From the NCBI RefSeq assembly GCF_001895005.1, contig NZ_BCXH01000005.1:186001-250000 (forward strand): a stretch of DNA of 64,000 nucleotides. Direction: 5' to 3'. Made by a program: the position numbers and the translations under genes. This DNA is from Rhodococcus yunnanensis NBRC 103083. GTDB lineage: Bacteria > Actinomycetota > Actinomycetes > Mycobacteriales > Mycobacteriaceae. Shown one piece after another: positions 44,233 to 52,620 of this stretch (its first letter is position 1; every line of letters begins with the position of its first letter). Below the pieces are notes generated by a model. The model made no database searches and was not told the origin of the DNA. It was given only the letters and a program-made list of their open reading frames with translations.

Positions 44233-44673
44233 TCAGGCGGAGACGTACCCGTGGGCTCGAAGAGTGGCGGCATACAGAGGCCGCCGCGACGCTCCGACGA
44301 GGTAACGACGCTTGCTCTTCACCGCGCGAGATCTGGTGAGAACGGACGGGCTCTCCGACCACGACCAGCTGCGCCTGCTGTCGGCGAGCTGGTCCGCCAG
44401 GCTCTGCACCACGCGCTCCTTGGTCGAGTATTTGGGAACGTCACCCACGATCGGGCCGAAGGCCCCGGACAGCGACGTGCACAGTTGGACGAGCAGGTCG
44501 GTCGCCGGCGGCAGCACGAAATGCAGGTGCGTCTGCGACGGCGTTCGGCACAAAGCCTCGAACACCTCGGTCTCCCAACCGTCGGTCTCACCGAACGCGG
44601 ACAGCAGCACCGCCGCGACGGAGTGCGCCGTGTCGATGGCAGGTAACGTCGCTGGGTCGTGCAGGGGGTTCAT
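44233..44673 (-). CDS. hypothetical protein (146 residues)
   Basis: Not recognised. The frame has GC-rich third positions like its neighbours, so it is probably real. The N-terminal half is mixed alpha/beta with Cys residues (EALCRTPSQTHLHFVLPPATDLLVQLCTS read in two parts); the C-terminal third is basic and Ser/Arg-rich (SRRSWSWSESPSV, RAVKSKRRYL). No signal peptide, membrane helix or clear motif. A TATGAG-like -10 lies about 40 bases upstream of the ATG on the - strand. It stands alone, convergent with the FAD protein. Confidence 0.6.
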   Translation of the reverse strand: MNPLHDPATLPAIDTAHSVAAVLLSAFGETDGWETEVFEALCRTPSQTHLHFVLPPATDLLVQLCTSLSGAFGPIVGDVPKYSTKERVVQSLADQLADSRRSWSWSESPSVLTRSRAVKSKRRYLVGASRRPLYAATLRAHGYVSA

Positions 44674-44865
44674 CGGACGACCCGTCCGTGCGTTCGCGCA
44701 CCGGTACTCATAACAAAGATTAAAACCGATCGGCGCGGATTTTGCAGAATGTTCGGAACTTCGGGACTCACTACCTTCGCTTGAGACGAAAGAAATCCGC
44801 CTGATTCCAACCGTGTCGGATCCGTCTCGCCCGATCGATACTGAGCCGGGGCACTCATCCCCACC

Positions 44866-44894
44866 ATCAGTGAATCCTGAAGATCAGTGAATCC
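44866..44894. repeat. direct repeat of ATCAGTGAATCC, 17-base period, before a monooxygenase operon
   Basis: Two identical 12-base copies (44866-44877 and 44883-44894) separated by TGAAG, just upstream of the TTG start at 44912. The remainder of the 44674-44911 gap shows an AT-rich stretch near 44708-44725 but no clear promoter. Possibly a regulator site for the long + strand operon. Confidence 0.45.
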
Positions 44895-44911
44895 GAGACG
44901 ACGAGGCAGCG

Positions 44912-46246
44912 TTGACATCATCGATACCGGACCTACCACCGTTGATACTGAGCGCGGGTATCAACAGTACGGGCTACAGCGCAGGATCGTGGAACTCGCC
45001 CGGGCGGTCGTGGAACCGTTTTCTCGACTATTCGCATTACCGGAACGCCGCGGAGATCGCACACGACGGCGGACTCGACGCGCTCTTCCTCTCGGACCAT
45101 CCTGCATTGCAGCGTGACAACACCTCCAGACCAATTCACACGTTCGACCCGATCGTGCTGTTCGCGTCGCTGGCTGCCGCCGTTCCGGACATCGGCTTCT
45201 TCCTCACCGCGTCCACGTCGTACAACTCTCCGTACAACCTTGCCCGTCGGCTCGCGAGCCTCGACCACATCAGCGGCGGCCGCGTCGTCTGGAATGCGGT
45301 GACGAGTTTCAACCCCGACGTCGCCAGCAACTTCGGATCCGATCCGCTCCCCGAGCGTGAGGAACGCTACCGACGCGGGACGGAGTTCATCGACGTCGTC
45401 AAGAAGCTGTGGCGCAGTTGGGATGCGGACGCAGAAGGATTCCCGGACGCCGGGACGCTGTGGGACGACACCACGGCACGTCGCATCGATCACCGCGGTG
45501 AGTTCTTCTCGGTGCAGGGCCCACTCAACGTTCCTATCGGGCCTCAGGGCTACCCGCTCGTCGCGCAGGCAGGAGGTTCGGTTCAGGGAATCGACCTCGC
45601 GGGCCGCCATGCCGATCTCGTCTACGCCCCGCTGCTGTCCATTCCTGCGGCTCGGACCTTCACGGCGGAGGTGCGGGCACAGGCGCTCGCGCACGGTCGG
45701 AGCGCAGGCGAGGTGAAGTTCGTTCCAGGGCTCGTCCCGATCATCGCCGCCACCCGTGCGGAGGCACGCCGCAAGCACGAACGCCTCAACGGGCACGACG
45801 GTGAGGCATCCCTCGTGGCGGCGGTGGTGAAACGTCTCGCCCCTGCCCTCGACGGGCTGTCCGCACATGACATCGTGCCGCCCGAGCGGCTCGATCCCGT
45901 TCCAGGACAACGAGGTCCGATCGGATTCGCGCGGTCCTTCCGCGACGTCGCTGCGGCCGCGCCGACGACGCTGCGTGAACTGGCCCGCACAGCCGAAGGC
46001 GGACATCGGCTGGTGGTGGGCACACCGGAGGACATTGCCGCCGACATCACCGAGTGGTGGAAATCGGGGACCGTCGACGGGTTCACTCTGCAGTTCCCCG
46101 TTCTGCCCGACGACCTGCAGCTGTTCGTCGACGAGGTGATCCCGTTGCTGGTGCGCGCAGGAGTCCGCAGGCCGGGATACGTCCCTGGCACACTGCGCGA
46201 CAAGTTCGGGTTCGGCTACCCGGTGGAGCGCATAAAATCAGCGTGA
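44912..46246 (+). CDS. DszA/NtaA-family FMN-dependent monooxygenase
   Basis: 444 residues from TTG 44912, preceded by GACGAGGC; a later TTG at 44940 is possible but would cut into the first strand. Family landmarks: EIAHDGGLDALFLSDHPAL, SPYNLARRLASLDHISGGR, RRGTEFIDVVKKLWRSW, the FMN-phosphate loop IGPQGYPLVAQAGGS and VVGTPEDIAADITEWW, then a VDGFTLQF end. The usual PRSPQG is IGPQG here. It is the first gene of a 14-gene co-directional run and lies 46 bases before the next monooxygenase. It is distinct from the other copies in the window. Substrate unknown. Confidence 0.92.
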   Translation: MTSSIPDLPPLILSAGINSTGYSAGSWNSPGRSWNRFLDYSHYRNAAEIAHDGGLDALFLSDHPALQRDNTSRPIHTFDPIVLFASLAAAVPDIGFFLTASTSYNSPYNLARRLASLDHISGGRVVWNAVTSFNPDVASNFGSDPLPEREERYRRGTEFIDVVKKLWRSWDADAEGFPDAGTLWDDTTARRIDHRGEFFSVQGPLNVPIGPQGYPLVAQAGGSVQGIDLAGRHADLVYAPLLSIPAARTFTAEVRAQALAHGRSAGEVKFVPGLVPIIAATRAEARRKHERLNGHDGEASLVAAVVKRLAPALDGLSAHDIVPPERLDPVPGQRGPIGFARSFRDVAAAAPTTLRELARTAEGGHRLVVGTPEDIAADITEWWKSGTVDGFTLQFPVLPDDLQLFVDEVIPLLVRAGVRRPGYVPGTLRDKFGFGYPVERIKSA

Positions 46247-46292
46247 GGCAATCCATTTTCTCTATCAACTCTGTAGAGAAAGATTGTCCCGC

Positions 46293-47621
46293 GTGAGCAC
46301 TCTCCACTTGAACATCGCGTTGTCCACGCCGGGGCACCTCCGATCCGCCTGGAGGCAACCGGGTATCGATCCGCGTGCGTTCGTCGACCCGCTGCATTTC
46401 ACGCGCCTGGTGAAGATCGCCGAGGACGCCAAGATCGATGCGGTGTTCATCGGCGACTCACCGGCATTGCCAGGCGATATCGCGTCCGCGCCGGGAAATG
46501 CTCTGGACCCACTGCTGATGATGACGCACGCCGCGGCGTCGAGCACGCACATCGGTCTGCTGGCGACATCGACGACGACATACAGCAATCCGTACGAACT
46601 TGCGCGACGCTATCTGACGATGGATCACCTGACGGGCGGGCGCTCGGCCTTCAACGCCGTCACGTCCTACAGTGCCGACGCTGCCGGAAACTTCGGTCTG
46701 GAGCCGTTGGCCAAGGCGGCGCGCTATGCACGCGCCGACGAGTTCGTCGGACTCGTGGTGCGGCTGTGGGACAGTTGGGAATCCGACGCGATCGTCGGTG
46801 ACGCGGAGAGCGGGCAGTTCGCGGACCGTTCACGGATCCACGACGTCGATCATCGCGGCGCGCATTTCGCCGTGAAAGGTGCTCTTCCTCTTCCCCGTTC
46901 GCCGCAGGGACGGCCCGTCATCGTCCAGGCAGGCGCGTCCGAGGGCGGGAAGGCGCTCGGATCGAAGTACGCCGACGTCGTGTTCGCCGCGGCTCAGACC
47001 ATCGGGCACGCCGTTGCCTTCCGCGACGATATTCGTGCGCGCGCAGAAGGATTCGGCCGCAGTCCGGACGACGTCAAGATCTCGCAGGGACTCGTCGTCA
47101 TCGTCGGGGAAACGGAATCGCATGCACTGCAGCGAGAGCTGCAGCTTCGTGACACCATCGACTACGCCTCGGCGCTGCGAGGACTGGAAGCCAAACTGGG
47201 TGCCGAGCCCGGATCGCTGGAACTCGATCGTGTCGTCGAACTGGGCCGGATCGCGGATCCGTCGACCAGTGATGCCGGTGGTCCGGCAGGGTTCCTGTCC
47301 AGCATTCGCTCGCTGGTCGCGCAGGAGCAGGTGACGGCCCGCCAGTTGATAGACCGAAGCGCCTCCGGCGCTGGGCATCGGCTCGCCGTCGGAAGTCCGG
47401 AGCAGATCGCGGACACGATCGAGGAATGGTTCGCAGCAGGTGCGGCCGACGGATTCACCGTCATGCCGGCCGATGTGCACACCGACTACGAGCTCTTCGC
47501 GAAACATGTTGTTCCGCTTCTTGTTGCGCGTGGTCTGTTCCATGCGGAGTATCCGTCGACGACGTACCGGGGGAATCTGGGACTCACATCGACGCTGCGC
47601 TCGGAGATCGAATCATCCTGA
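46293..47621 (+). CDS. DszA/NtaA-family FMN-dependent monooxygenase
   Basis: 442 residues from GTG 46293 (VSTLHLNIAL); a TTG at 46284 adds three residues. Landmarks: KIAEDAKIDAVFIGDSPALPG, NPYELARRYLTMDHLTGGR, ARADEFVGLVVRLWDSW, PRSPQGRPVIVQAGAS and AVGSPEQIADTIEEWF, with AADGFTVMP near the end. A 119-base gap separates it from the aldo/keto reductase, so a transcript boundary there is possible; a TTGACG at 47634 could be a -35 but no good -10 follows. Confidence 0.92.
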   Translation: MSTLHLNIALSTPGHLRSAWRQPGIDPRAFVDPLHFTRLVKIAEDAKIDAVFIGDSPALPGDIASAPGNALDPLLMMTHAAASSTHIGLLATSTTTYSNPYELARRYLTMDHLTGGRSAFNAVTSYSADAAGNFGLEPLAKAARYARADEFVGLVVRLWDSWESDAIVGDAESGQFADRSRIHDVDHRGAHFAVKGALPLPRSPQGRPVIVQAGASEGGKALGSKYADVVFAAAQTIGHAVAFRDDIRARAEGFGRSPDDVKISQGLVVIVGETESHALQRELQLRDTIDYASALRGLEAKLGAEPGSLELDRVVELGRIADPSTSDAGGPAGFLSSIRSLVAQEQVTARQLIDRSASGAGHRLAVGSPEQIADTIEEWFAAGAADGFTVMPADVHTDYELFAKHVVPLLVARGLFHAEYPSTTYRGNLGLTSTLRSEIESS

Positions 47622-47740
47622 TTCTATTGCCGATTGACGTAGTGGAACTTGCTTGTTCATTCAATCCTGTTGCGCCAGACTGGTATCACACACGAAATGT
47701 GTTCGAATGCCAGTAGTGTCGGATGGATTGGACAACAAGC

Positions 47741-48811
47741 ATGAGTTATCGCACCCTGGGCAAGACCGGTGTCAAGGTCAGTCAATTGACATTGGGCGCA
47801 ATGAATTTCGGATCCCGCTCGGGCGCGCTGAGTGATCACGACGAGGCCGTCTCGATCATTCATCACGCGTTCGATTCCGGAATCAACATCGTCGACACCG
47901 CAGACTCGTACTCGCAGGGCGAGAGCGAGGAAATCGTCGGAAAGGCGATCAAAGGACGTCGCGACGACATCATCGTCGCGACCAAGTTCCACAGTCAGTG
48001 GAGCGACGGCGTCAACACCCGCGGCAGTTCACGCCGGTGGATCTTCCAGGAGGTCGAGAACTCGCTCCGCCGACTGGGTACCGACTACATCGATCTGTAC
48101 CAGCAGCACAAGCCGGACCCCGAGGTCGATATCAGTGAAACCGTCGGCGCGCTGGACGATCTGGTGCGTCAGGGCAAGATTCGGTACTACGGCACCACCA
48201 CCAACGAGGCTCATCTGCTGGTCGAGGCGCAGTGGGCGGCGTCCCGCGACGGTCGGAGCAAGCCCGCGACCGAGCAGGCTCCGTACTCGATTCTGGCGCG
48301 CGGCGCCGAGCGTGCAGTGTTCCCTGTCGCGCAGAAGTTCGACCTCGGTATTCTCACCTGGAGCCCGCTGGCAGGCGGATGGCTCTCCGGCAGGCACGTC
48401 GAAGGCAGCGAAGCGCCGCCGTCGGCACGGGCCGCGCGCATCCCGGCGCGCCACGATCCCGAGTTGCCGATCAACCGGACCAAGCGTGAACTGGCCATCC
48501 GGCTCGGCGACATCGCACGCGATGCAGGGTTGACGCTTCCCGAGCTCGCGGTGGCATTCGTGCTCAACCACCCGGCCGTATCGAGCGTTCTGGTCGGACC
48601 TCGCACGCGTGAACACCTCGACAGCCTGCTGTCGGTCCCGGAGATCGTGCTCGACGAGTCGGTCCTCGACGCTATCGACGAGGTCGTGCCCCCCGGCATC
48701 ACGATCAACCGGGCCGACGAGGGGTGGATCCCGACGTGGCTGACCAGCGACAAGGAAGGTCGACGACGGGTGCGCCCCTACCGCCCGACCGCAGTTCTCG
48801 CCGGCGCCTGA
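47741..48811 (+). CDS. aldo/keto reductase
   Basis: 356 residues from ATG 47741 (MSYRTLGKTG, the usual AKR start); ATG 47723 would add six residues. The full catalytic set is visible: Asp52 and Tyr57 in VDTADSYSQGESE, Lys82 in VATKFHSQ, His123 in LYQQHKPD. The TIM barrel continues with EQAPYSILARGAER and GILTWSPLAGGWLSG; a cofactor-binding PRTREHL near 295 is typical of NADPH-linked members. It lies 23 bases before another monooxygenase gene. It may reduce an aldehyde or ketone released by the monooxygenases. Confidence 0.92.
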   Translation: MSYRTLGKTGVKVSQLTLGAMNFGSRSGALSDHDEAVSIIHHAFDSGINIVDTADSYSQGESEEIVGKAIKGRRDDIIVATKFHSQWSDGVNTRGSSRRWIFQEVENSLRRLGTDYIDLYQQHKPDPEVDISETVGALDDLVRQGKIRYYGTTTNEAHLLVEAQWAASRDGRSKPATEQAPYSILARGAERAVFPVAQKFDLGILTWSPLAGGWLSGRHVEGSEAPPSARAARIPARHDPELPINRTKRELAIRLGDIARDAGLTLPELAVAFVLNHPAVSSVLVGPRTREHLDSLLSVPEIVLDESVLDAIDEVVPPGITINRADEGWIPTWLTSDKEGRRRVRPYRPTAVLAGA

Positions 48812-48834
48812 TCTCCGCCGAGAGGGGCGAGAAG

Positions 48835-50154
48835 ATGACCACTGAGAGCGGGCCCGGTTTGCATCTGGGTATCAATTGCCCAGGGCACGGTTCGTATCGA
48901 CATGCGTGGCGACGACCTGGCATCGATCCACTCGGTACCGCCGACCCGGATTTCTACGTTCGGATTGCGCGGACAGCCGAGCGGGGCTTGTTCGACGCCG
49001 TCTTCACCGCGGATGTTCCGGCGTTGACGCCGACGTGGGAGCACCAACCGCAGCGGATGACTCTCGATCCTTTTCTCGCCCTCTCGATCGCGGCACGCGA
49101 GACCGAGTTCGTGGGTTTGGTGGTGACGGCGTCGTCGACGGTCAATCACCCGTTCAACTTGGCGAGATCGATCTCGACTCTGGATCGTATCTCGCACGGC
49201 CGGGCAGGGTGGAACGTCGTGACGAGCTACAACCCGCTGGTCGCACCGACTTACGGCCTCGACGGTCTCCCGCCGAAGGAGCAGCGGTATGCGCGGGCGA
49301 GCGAGTTCCTCGAGGTCGTCGACGGGTTGTGGAGGACGTGGGCGCCCGATGCGATCGTGGCGAACAAGCAATCCGGTCTGTACGCCACCGCGGACAGGGT
49401 GCGACCGATCGATCACGACGGTGAGTTCTACTCGGTGCACGGCGGCGGATTGATTCCGCCGTCCGAGCAGGGACTTCCGGTGATCTTCCAGGCCGGGGCC
49501 TCGGCCGGCGGGCTGGAGCTTGCGGCGACGCACGCCGATGCGACGTTCGTGTCCGCGGTGTCGCTCGACGTCGCACGGGAGTACCGGCAGTCTCTCGACC
49601 GTGCGTCGGCGGCTCATCGGACGCCCGGTAGGCCGGGTGTGCTTGCCCTGCCCGGCCTTACGGTCACGCTCGGATCGACCGACGAGGAAGCCGAACGTCG
49701 CCGCGACGAGCTGTCCGACGCCGGAGCCGACGACGAAGCGTTGCAGATGCTCTCGCAGCGCCTCGGTGTTCCCGCCGCCGAGATCGACCTGGACGCACCG
49801 ATAGTGTTGAACGACAGTATTTTCGAGGGACAGCGTGGTGAGACGTCCGAGGGTTTCCTGCGGTCACTCAAGTCTCAGGCAGACGAGGGCGCGACGGCCA
49901 GGGACGTCATCCGCAGAGGCGTCGGGCATCTGTCGGTCATCGGTGGGCCGAAGAAGGTCGCCGACCTGATCGAGGAATGGTTCTCGACGGGCACGGTGGA
50001 CGGCTTCAACCTCATGTTCGATGTGATCGACGAGACGTTCGATCCGTTCGTCGACGAAGTTGTTCCCATTCTGCAGGAGCGCGGATTGTTCCGAAAGCAG
50101 TACCGAGGCCGAACGTTGCGCGAGCACATGGGCCTGCCGATCCCGACCTGGTGA
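48835..50154 (+). CDS. DszA/NtaA-family FMN-dependent monooxygenase
   Basis: 439 residues from ATG 48835. The N-terminus LHLGINCPGHGSYRHAWR is typical. Then ARTAERGLFDAVFTADVPAL, HPFNLARSISTLDRISHGR, RASEFLEVVDGLWRTW, IPPSEQGLPVIFQAGAS and VIGGPKKVADLIEEWF, VDGFNLMFD. The PRSPQG motif is changed to PPSEQG, so substrate range may differ. It comes directly before three unusual enzyme-like genes and a two-receptor Dpp importer, probably in one transcript. Confidence 0.92.
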   Translation: MTTESGPGLHLGINCPGHGSYRHAWRRPGIDPLGTADPDFYVRIARTAERGLFDAVFTADVPALTPTWEHQPQRMTLDPFLALSIAARETEFVGLVVTASSTVNHPFNLARSISTLDRISHGRAGWNVVTSYNPLVAPTYGLDGLPPKEQRYARASEFLEVVDGLWRTWAPDAIVANKQSGLYATADRVRPIDHDGEFYSVHGGGLIPPSEQGLPVIFQAGASAGGLELAATHADATFVSAVSLDVAREYRQSLDRASAAHRTPGRPGVLALPGLTVTLGSTDEEAERRRDELSDAGADDEALQMLSQRLGVPAAEIDLDAPIVLNDSIFEGQRGETSEGFLRSLKSQADEGATARDVIRRGVGHLSVIGGPKKVADLIEEWFSTGTVDGFNLMFDVIDETFDPFVDEVVPILQERGLFRKQYRGRTLREHMGLPIPTW

Positions 50155-50182
50155 AAACACCCCAAGACAGCGAGGAAAGATC

Positions 50183-50884
50183 ATGACACGAATCGTCGAA
50201 TTCAGCCCGGTGTTCGCCGAGGCCACCAACAGCTCGTTCCATCACGTGCAGGGAATCTGGAACGCACGCGAGCACGCCGAACGGCAGGCGGCCGAGCGTG
50301 GGCACACCTACAGCAGCCCGGAGCAGGGCGGAGTATCGCAGGCGGCGGCGACCGAATTGCTCTCCACTGCAGATGCTCTCGTGCTCGCCCCGACCGTCGC
50401 CGCGCCGACCGGGATGTGGCAGCCGACCGACGGGGAGGAAGCGGGCCGCCTGATCGGGCACCGGCTGCTCGACGTTCTCAGCTCGCAGCGCCCCGACCTG
50501 CACATCGTGCTCGTCTCGCATTTCCTCGTCGGACACGGTGCAACGCACAAGAACTCGAAGCCGAGCACATGGGGGCTTCGCGCGTTGGAGGCGCATCTGC
50601 GCGGCGGCGACAATCCGTGGACCATCCTGCGGCCGACGTGGTTCTCCACCATTCACGACCCCGCCTACCAGACGCGACTGACCGGCGACCGCAACGCCGA
50701 CGGGCTGGTCAGTGCCGAGAGCGTCGCCGATGCAGTGTTGACCGCCATCGAGAACCCGCACGCTGCGGCAGGGCGTACCGCCGCGGTGTACAACCTGGCC
50801 ATCCCCGACGTGCCGCGCACAGCCCTGGTGGCGCAGTTCGAAAACCTCGATCGCGATGTCGAAGCACTGGTGGGGCAGCGATGA
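50183..50884 (+). CDS. NAD(P)-binding NmrA/SDR-a5-like protein lacking the glycine-rich motif
   Basis: 233 residues from ATG 50183 with a GAGGAAAGA ribosome site. The second half matches atypical SDRs of the NmrA/NAD(P)H-binding group: LHIVLVSHFLVGHG, a STWGLRALEAHLRGG helix where these proteins carry their K/A-rich helix, NPWTILRPTWFSTI, and SAESVADAVLTAIENP. The first 40 residues should hold GxTGxxG but read VEFSPVFAEATNSSFHHVQG, with no glycine loop. Cofactor binding is therefore doubtful. Coupled to the next gene by ATGA. Confidence 0.65.
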   Translation: MTRIVEFSPVFAEATNSSFHHVQGIWNAREHAERQAAERGHTYSSPEQGGVSQAAATELLSTADALVLAPTVAAPTGMWQPTDGEEAGRLIGHRLLDVLSSQRPDLHIVLVSHFLVGHGATHKNSKPSTWGLRALEAHLRGGDNPWTILRPTWFSTIHDPAYQTRLTGDRNADGLVSAESVADAVLTAIENPHAAAGRTAAVYNLAIPDVPRTALVAQFENLDRDVEALVGQR

Positions 50885-51942
50885 GTCGGCCTCGCGGGCA
50901 GCACGAATGGGAGTCGACGTTCGGCCACGATCACCTCGGGCGGCCGACCCCACCGAAATACCAGCTGCTGACGCTCGTCGATGTGGTGACGCCGAAGTCG
51001 GATGCCGCAGTGGCACATCTCGAGTCGACGCTCGGCGCGATCGAGAACCGATTCGTCCACGGCCCCGACGGCATCCTGTCCACTGTCGGGTGGGGGCCGT
51101 CGTGGTTCGACGGCCACACCGAGCACCGAGGGTTGGTCAACGTCCCCGCGCGCATGTCGCGGTGGGAGGATCCGGTGATCGACACTCCGCACGCACTGTT
51201 TCATCTGGCGAGCGACCACGAGGACATTCTCGAGGCTGCGTTCGACGAACTGTTCGGAATCGGCGAGGGTGCTCAGGGGGAATACCTTCGAGTGCAGGAA
51301 GTTCGACGCGGATTCGTCGGTGCCGGACTGCCGACGAACGCGCTTCCCGAGCTCGGTATACCCGAGAATTCGCCGTTGCTGTTCGGGTTTCATTCGATTC
51401 ACCGCGGCAATCAAGCGACCGAGGAGTCCATCACGATCGCCGACGGTCCGTTGCAGGGTGGAACCACCGCGCACGTATCTCGTATCGAGCTCGACGTCGA
51501 GCGCTGGCACGCCCGCGACCGCGATCAGCAGGCGGCACTGTTGTATGCGCCGACCGTCACCGCCAAGGAGGCCGAGGCGTTCGTCGACGACGCGCCGAGC
51601 GACTACCACGCGTACGAGAGCACCGTGAAAGAGCACGGCATCGTCGGCCACGCGCAGGCAGCGGCGCGGGCGCGAGTGAACAACGTACCCATCATCAACC
51701 GCAGGGATTTCGCGACGATCGAGGGCGGCAAGCCCGGCACACACTTCGTCTCACTGCAGCGAGAGCTCCGCGATTTCAACAACACTCGCGCGATCATGAA
51801 CGCAGCCGACGGAACCGACTATCACCGCAGCGTCGGTGCTCGCCGCCGCAACGGCATCAACGCGTTCTTCGACGTCACCCACCGCGCGACGTTCGGCATT
51901 CCGCAGCGCGCACAGCGCGCCTACCCGTACTGGAGAAACTGA
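50881..51942 (+). CDS. DyP-peroxidase-like protein (heme dimeric alpha/beta barrel), active-site motif altered
   Basis: 353 residues. The order of segments fits the dye-decolorising peroxidase fold: DTPHALFHLASDHEDILEAAF in the first barrel, SPLLFGFHSIHRGN where DyP enzymes have GFxDG, then GGTTAHVSRIELDVERW, a GHAQAAARAR stretch (His257, candidate proximal heme ligand) and INRRDFATIEGG. The distal Asp of GxxDG (expected near 172) is not visible. No Tat signal. Fold assignment is from pattern only; it may be a heme protein with a changed role. Overlaps the upstream stop as ATGA and lies 6 bases before the next gene. Confidence 0.5.
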   Translation: MSRPRGQHEWESTFGHDHLGRPTPPKYQLLTLVDVVTPKSDAAVAHLESTLGAIENRFVHGPDGILSTVGWGPSWFDGHTEHRGLVNVPARMSRWEDPVIDTPHALFHLASDHEDILEAAFDELFGIGEGAQGEYLRVQEVRRGFVGAGLPTNALPELGIPENSPLLFGFHSIHRGNQATEESITIADGPLQGGTTAHVSRIELDVERWHARDRDQQAALLYAPTVTAKEAEAFVDDAPSDYHAYESTVKEHGIVGHAQAAARARVNNVPIINRRDFATIEGGKPGTHFVSLQRELRDFNNTRAIMNAADGTDYHRSVGARRRNGINAFFDVTHRATFGIPQRAQRAYPYWRN

Positions 51943-51948
51943 ACAGCC

Positions 51949-52620
51949 ATGTCATCGAAGATTCTCGACCCCGACTCGGCACTCGTGCTGAGCGAGATCC
52001 TCGCCGAGCCCGCCCTTCCCGTCGGCACCGCCGCCGCGGGCCCCGGCGGCGCGAGGGGCGCCGCGCTCCGTGAGGCAGTCGACCACCTCACGTCGGTGCG
52101 CACGTCCGATGTGCGCGGGCGAACCGAGGACGAGACCGACGCGTTCCTGCGTGACCTCGCTGCCATCGATCCCGAGCTGGCGGATGTCCTGCGCTGGCAC
52201 GTGGCACTCATCGCCGTTCTCGAAGCGCATGGACCGTCGAGGGCCCGAAACGCGGTGTTGGGTGACATCGCCCGCGGTGACGTACTCACCCTCGCGACCG
52301 ATGTACGACGGTGGCAGTGGCGCGAGGGCCGGGCACCGGGCGAGGCGAATCCGATCGCAGCTGTCGACGGTGAGGTGTCGGTCGACGAATACCCCGGTTT
52401 GTACGACTACATCCTGGTCTCGGTCGACGGAACGCTCGTTGCGCTTCCCACTCACCGGGACCGCGTCGAGTGGGAACCACAGGGTGGTGCGTGGTCGGTA
52501 CGGCTCGATCGTGTGACCGTCCACCGAGACGAACTGATCGATCTGGGGCATCACCCACGCGAGGCCGCCGGCTGGCGCGAACCCATTCACACCGCACGCA
52601 GAATCGACGGAATCAGATGA
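51949..52620 (+). CDS. truncated acyl-CoA-dehydrogenase-like protein (mini-ACAD)
   Basis: 223 residues. The segment FLRDLAAIDPELADVLRWHVALI followed by DIARGDVLTLATDVR matches the N-terminal helical region of the DszC-like proteins in this window. LYDYILVSVDGTLVALPTHRDRV, then AWSVRLDRVTVHRDELI, matches their middle beta domain (SDYIRVSA, AVVPAHREGV, FDNVRVEKSELL at 61625-62839). It stops there: the C-terminal helix bundle of about 180 residues that completes the FAD site is absent, and so is the extreme N-terminus. The ends join neighbours cleanly (6-base gap, 4-base overlap), so it is not an obvious broken gene. Probably a non-catalytic or partner protein. Confidence 0.6.
   Translation: MSSKILDPDSALVLSEILAEPALPVGTAAAGPGGARGAALREAVDHLTSVRTSDVRGRTEDETDAFLRDLAAIDPELADVLRWHVALIAVLEAHGPSRARNAVLGDIARGDVLTLATDVRRWQWREGRAPGEANPIAAVDGEVSVDEYPGLYDYILVSVDGTLVALPTHRDRVEWEPQGGAWSVRLDRVTVHRDELIDLGHHPREAAGWREPIHTARRIDGIR

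Noticed and set aside
44312..44713. + strand open frame opposite the 146-residue protein
   Set aside because: Overlaps the better-supported - strand gene and has no ribosome site or recognisable content.
47622..47740. Promoter for the aldo/keto reductase
   Set aside because: TTGACG at 47634 could be a -35 box, but no acceptable -10 follows at 16-18 bases; left as undecided.
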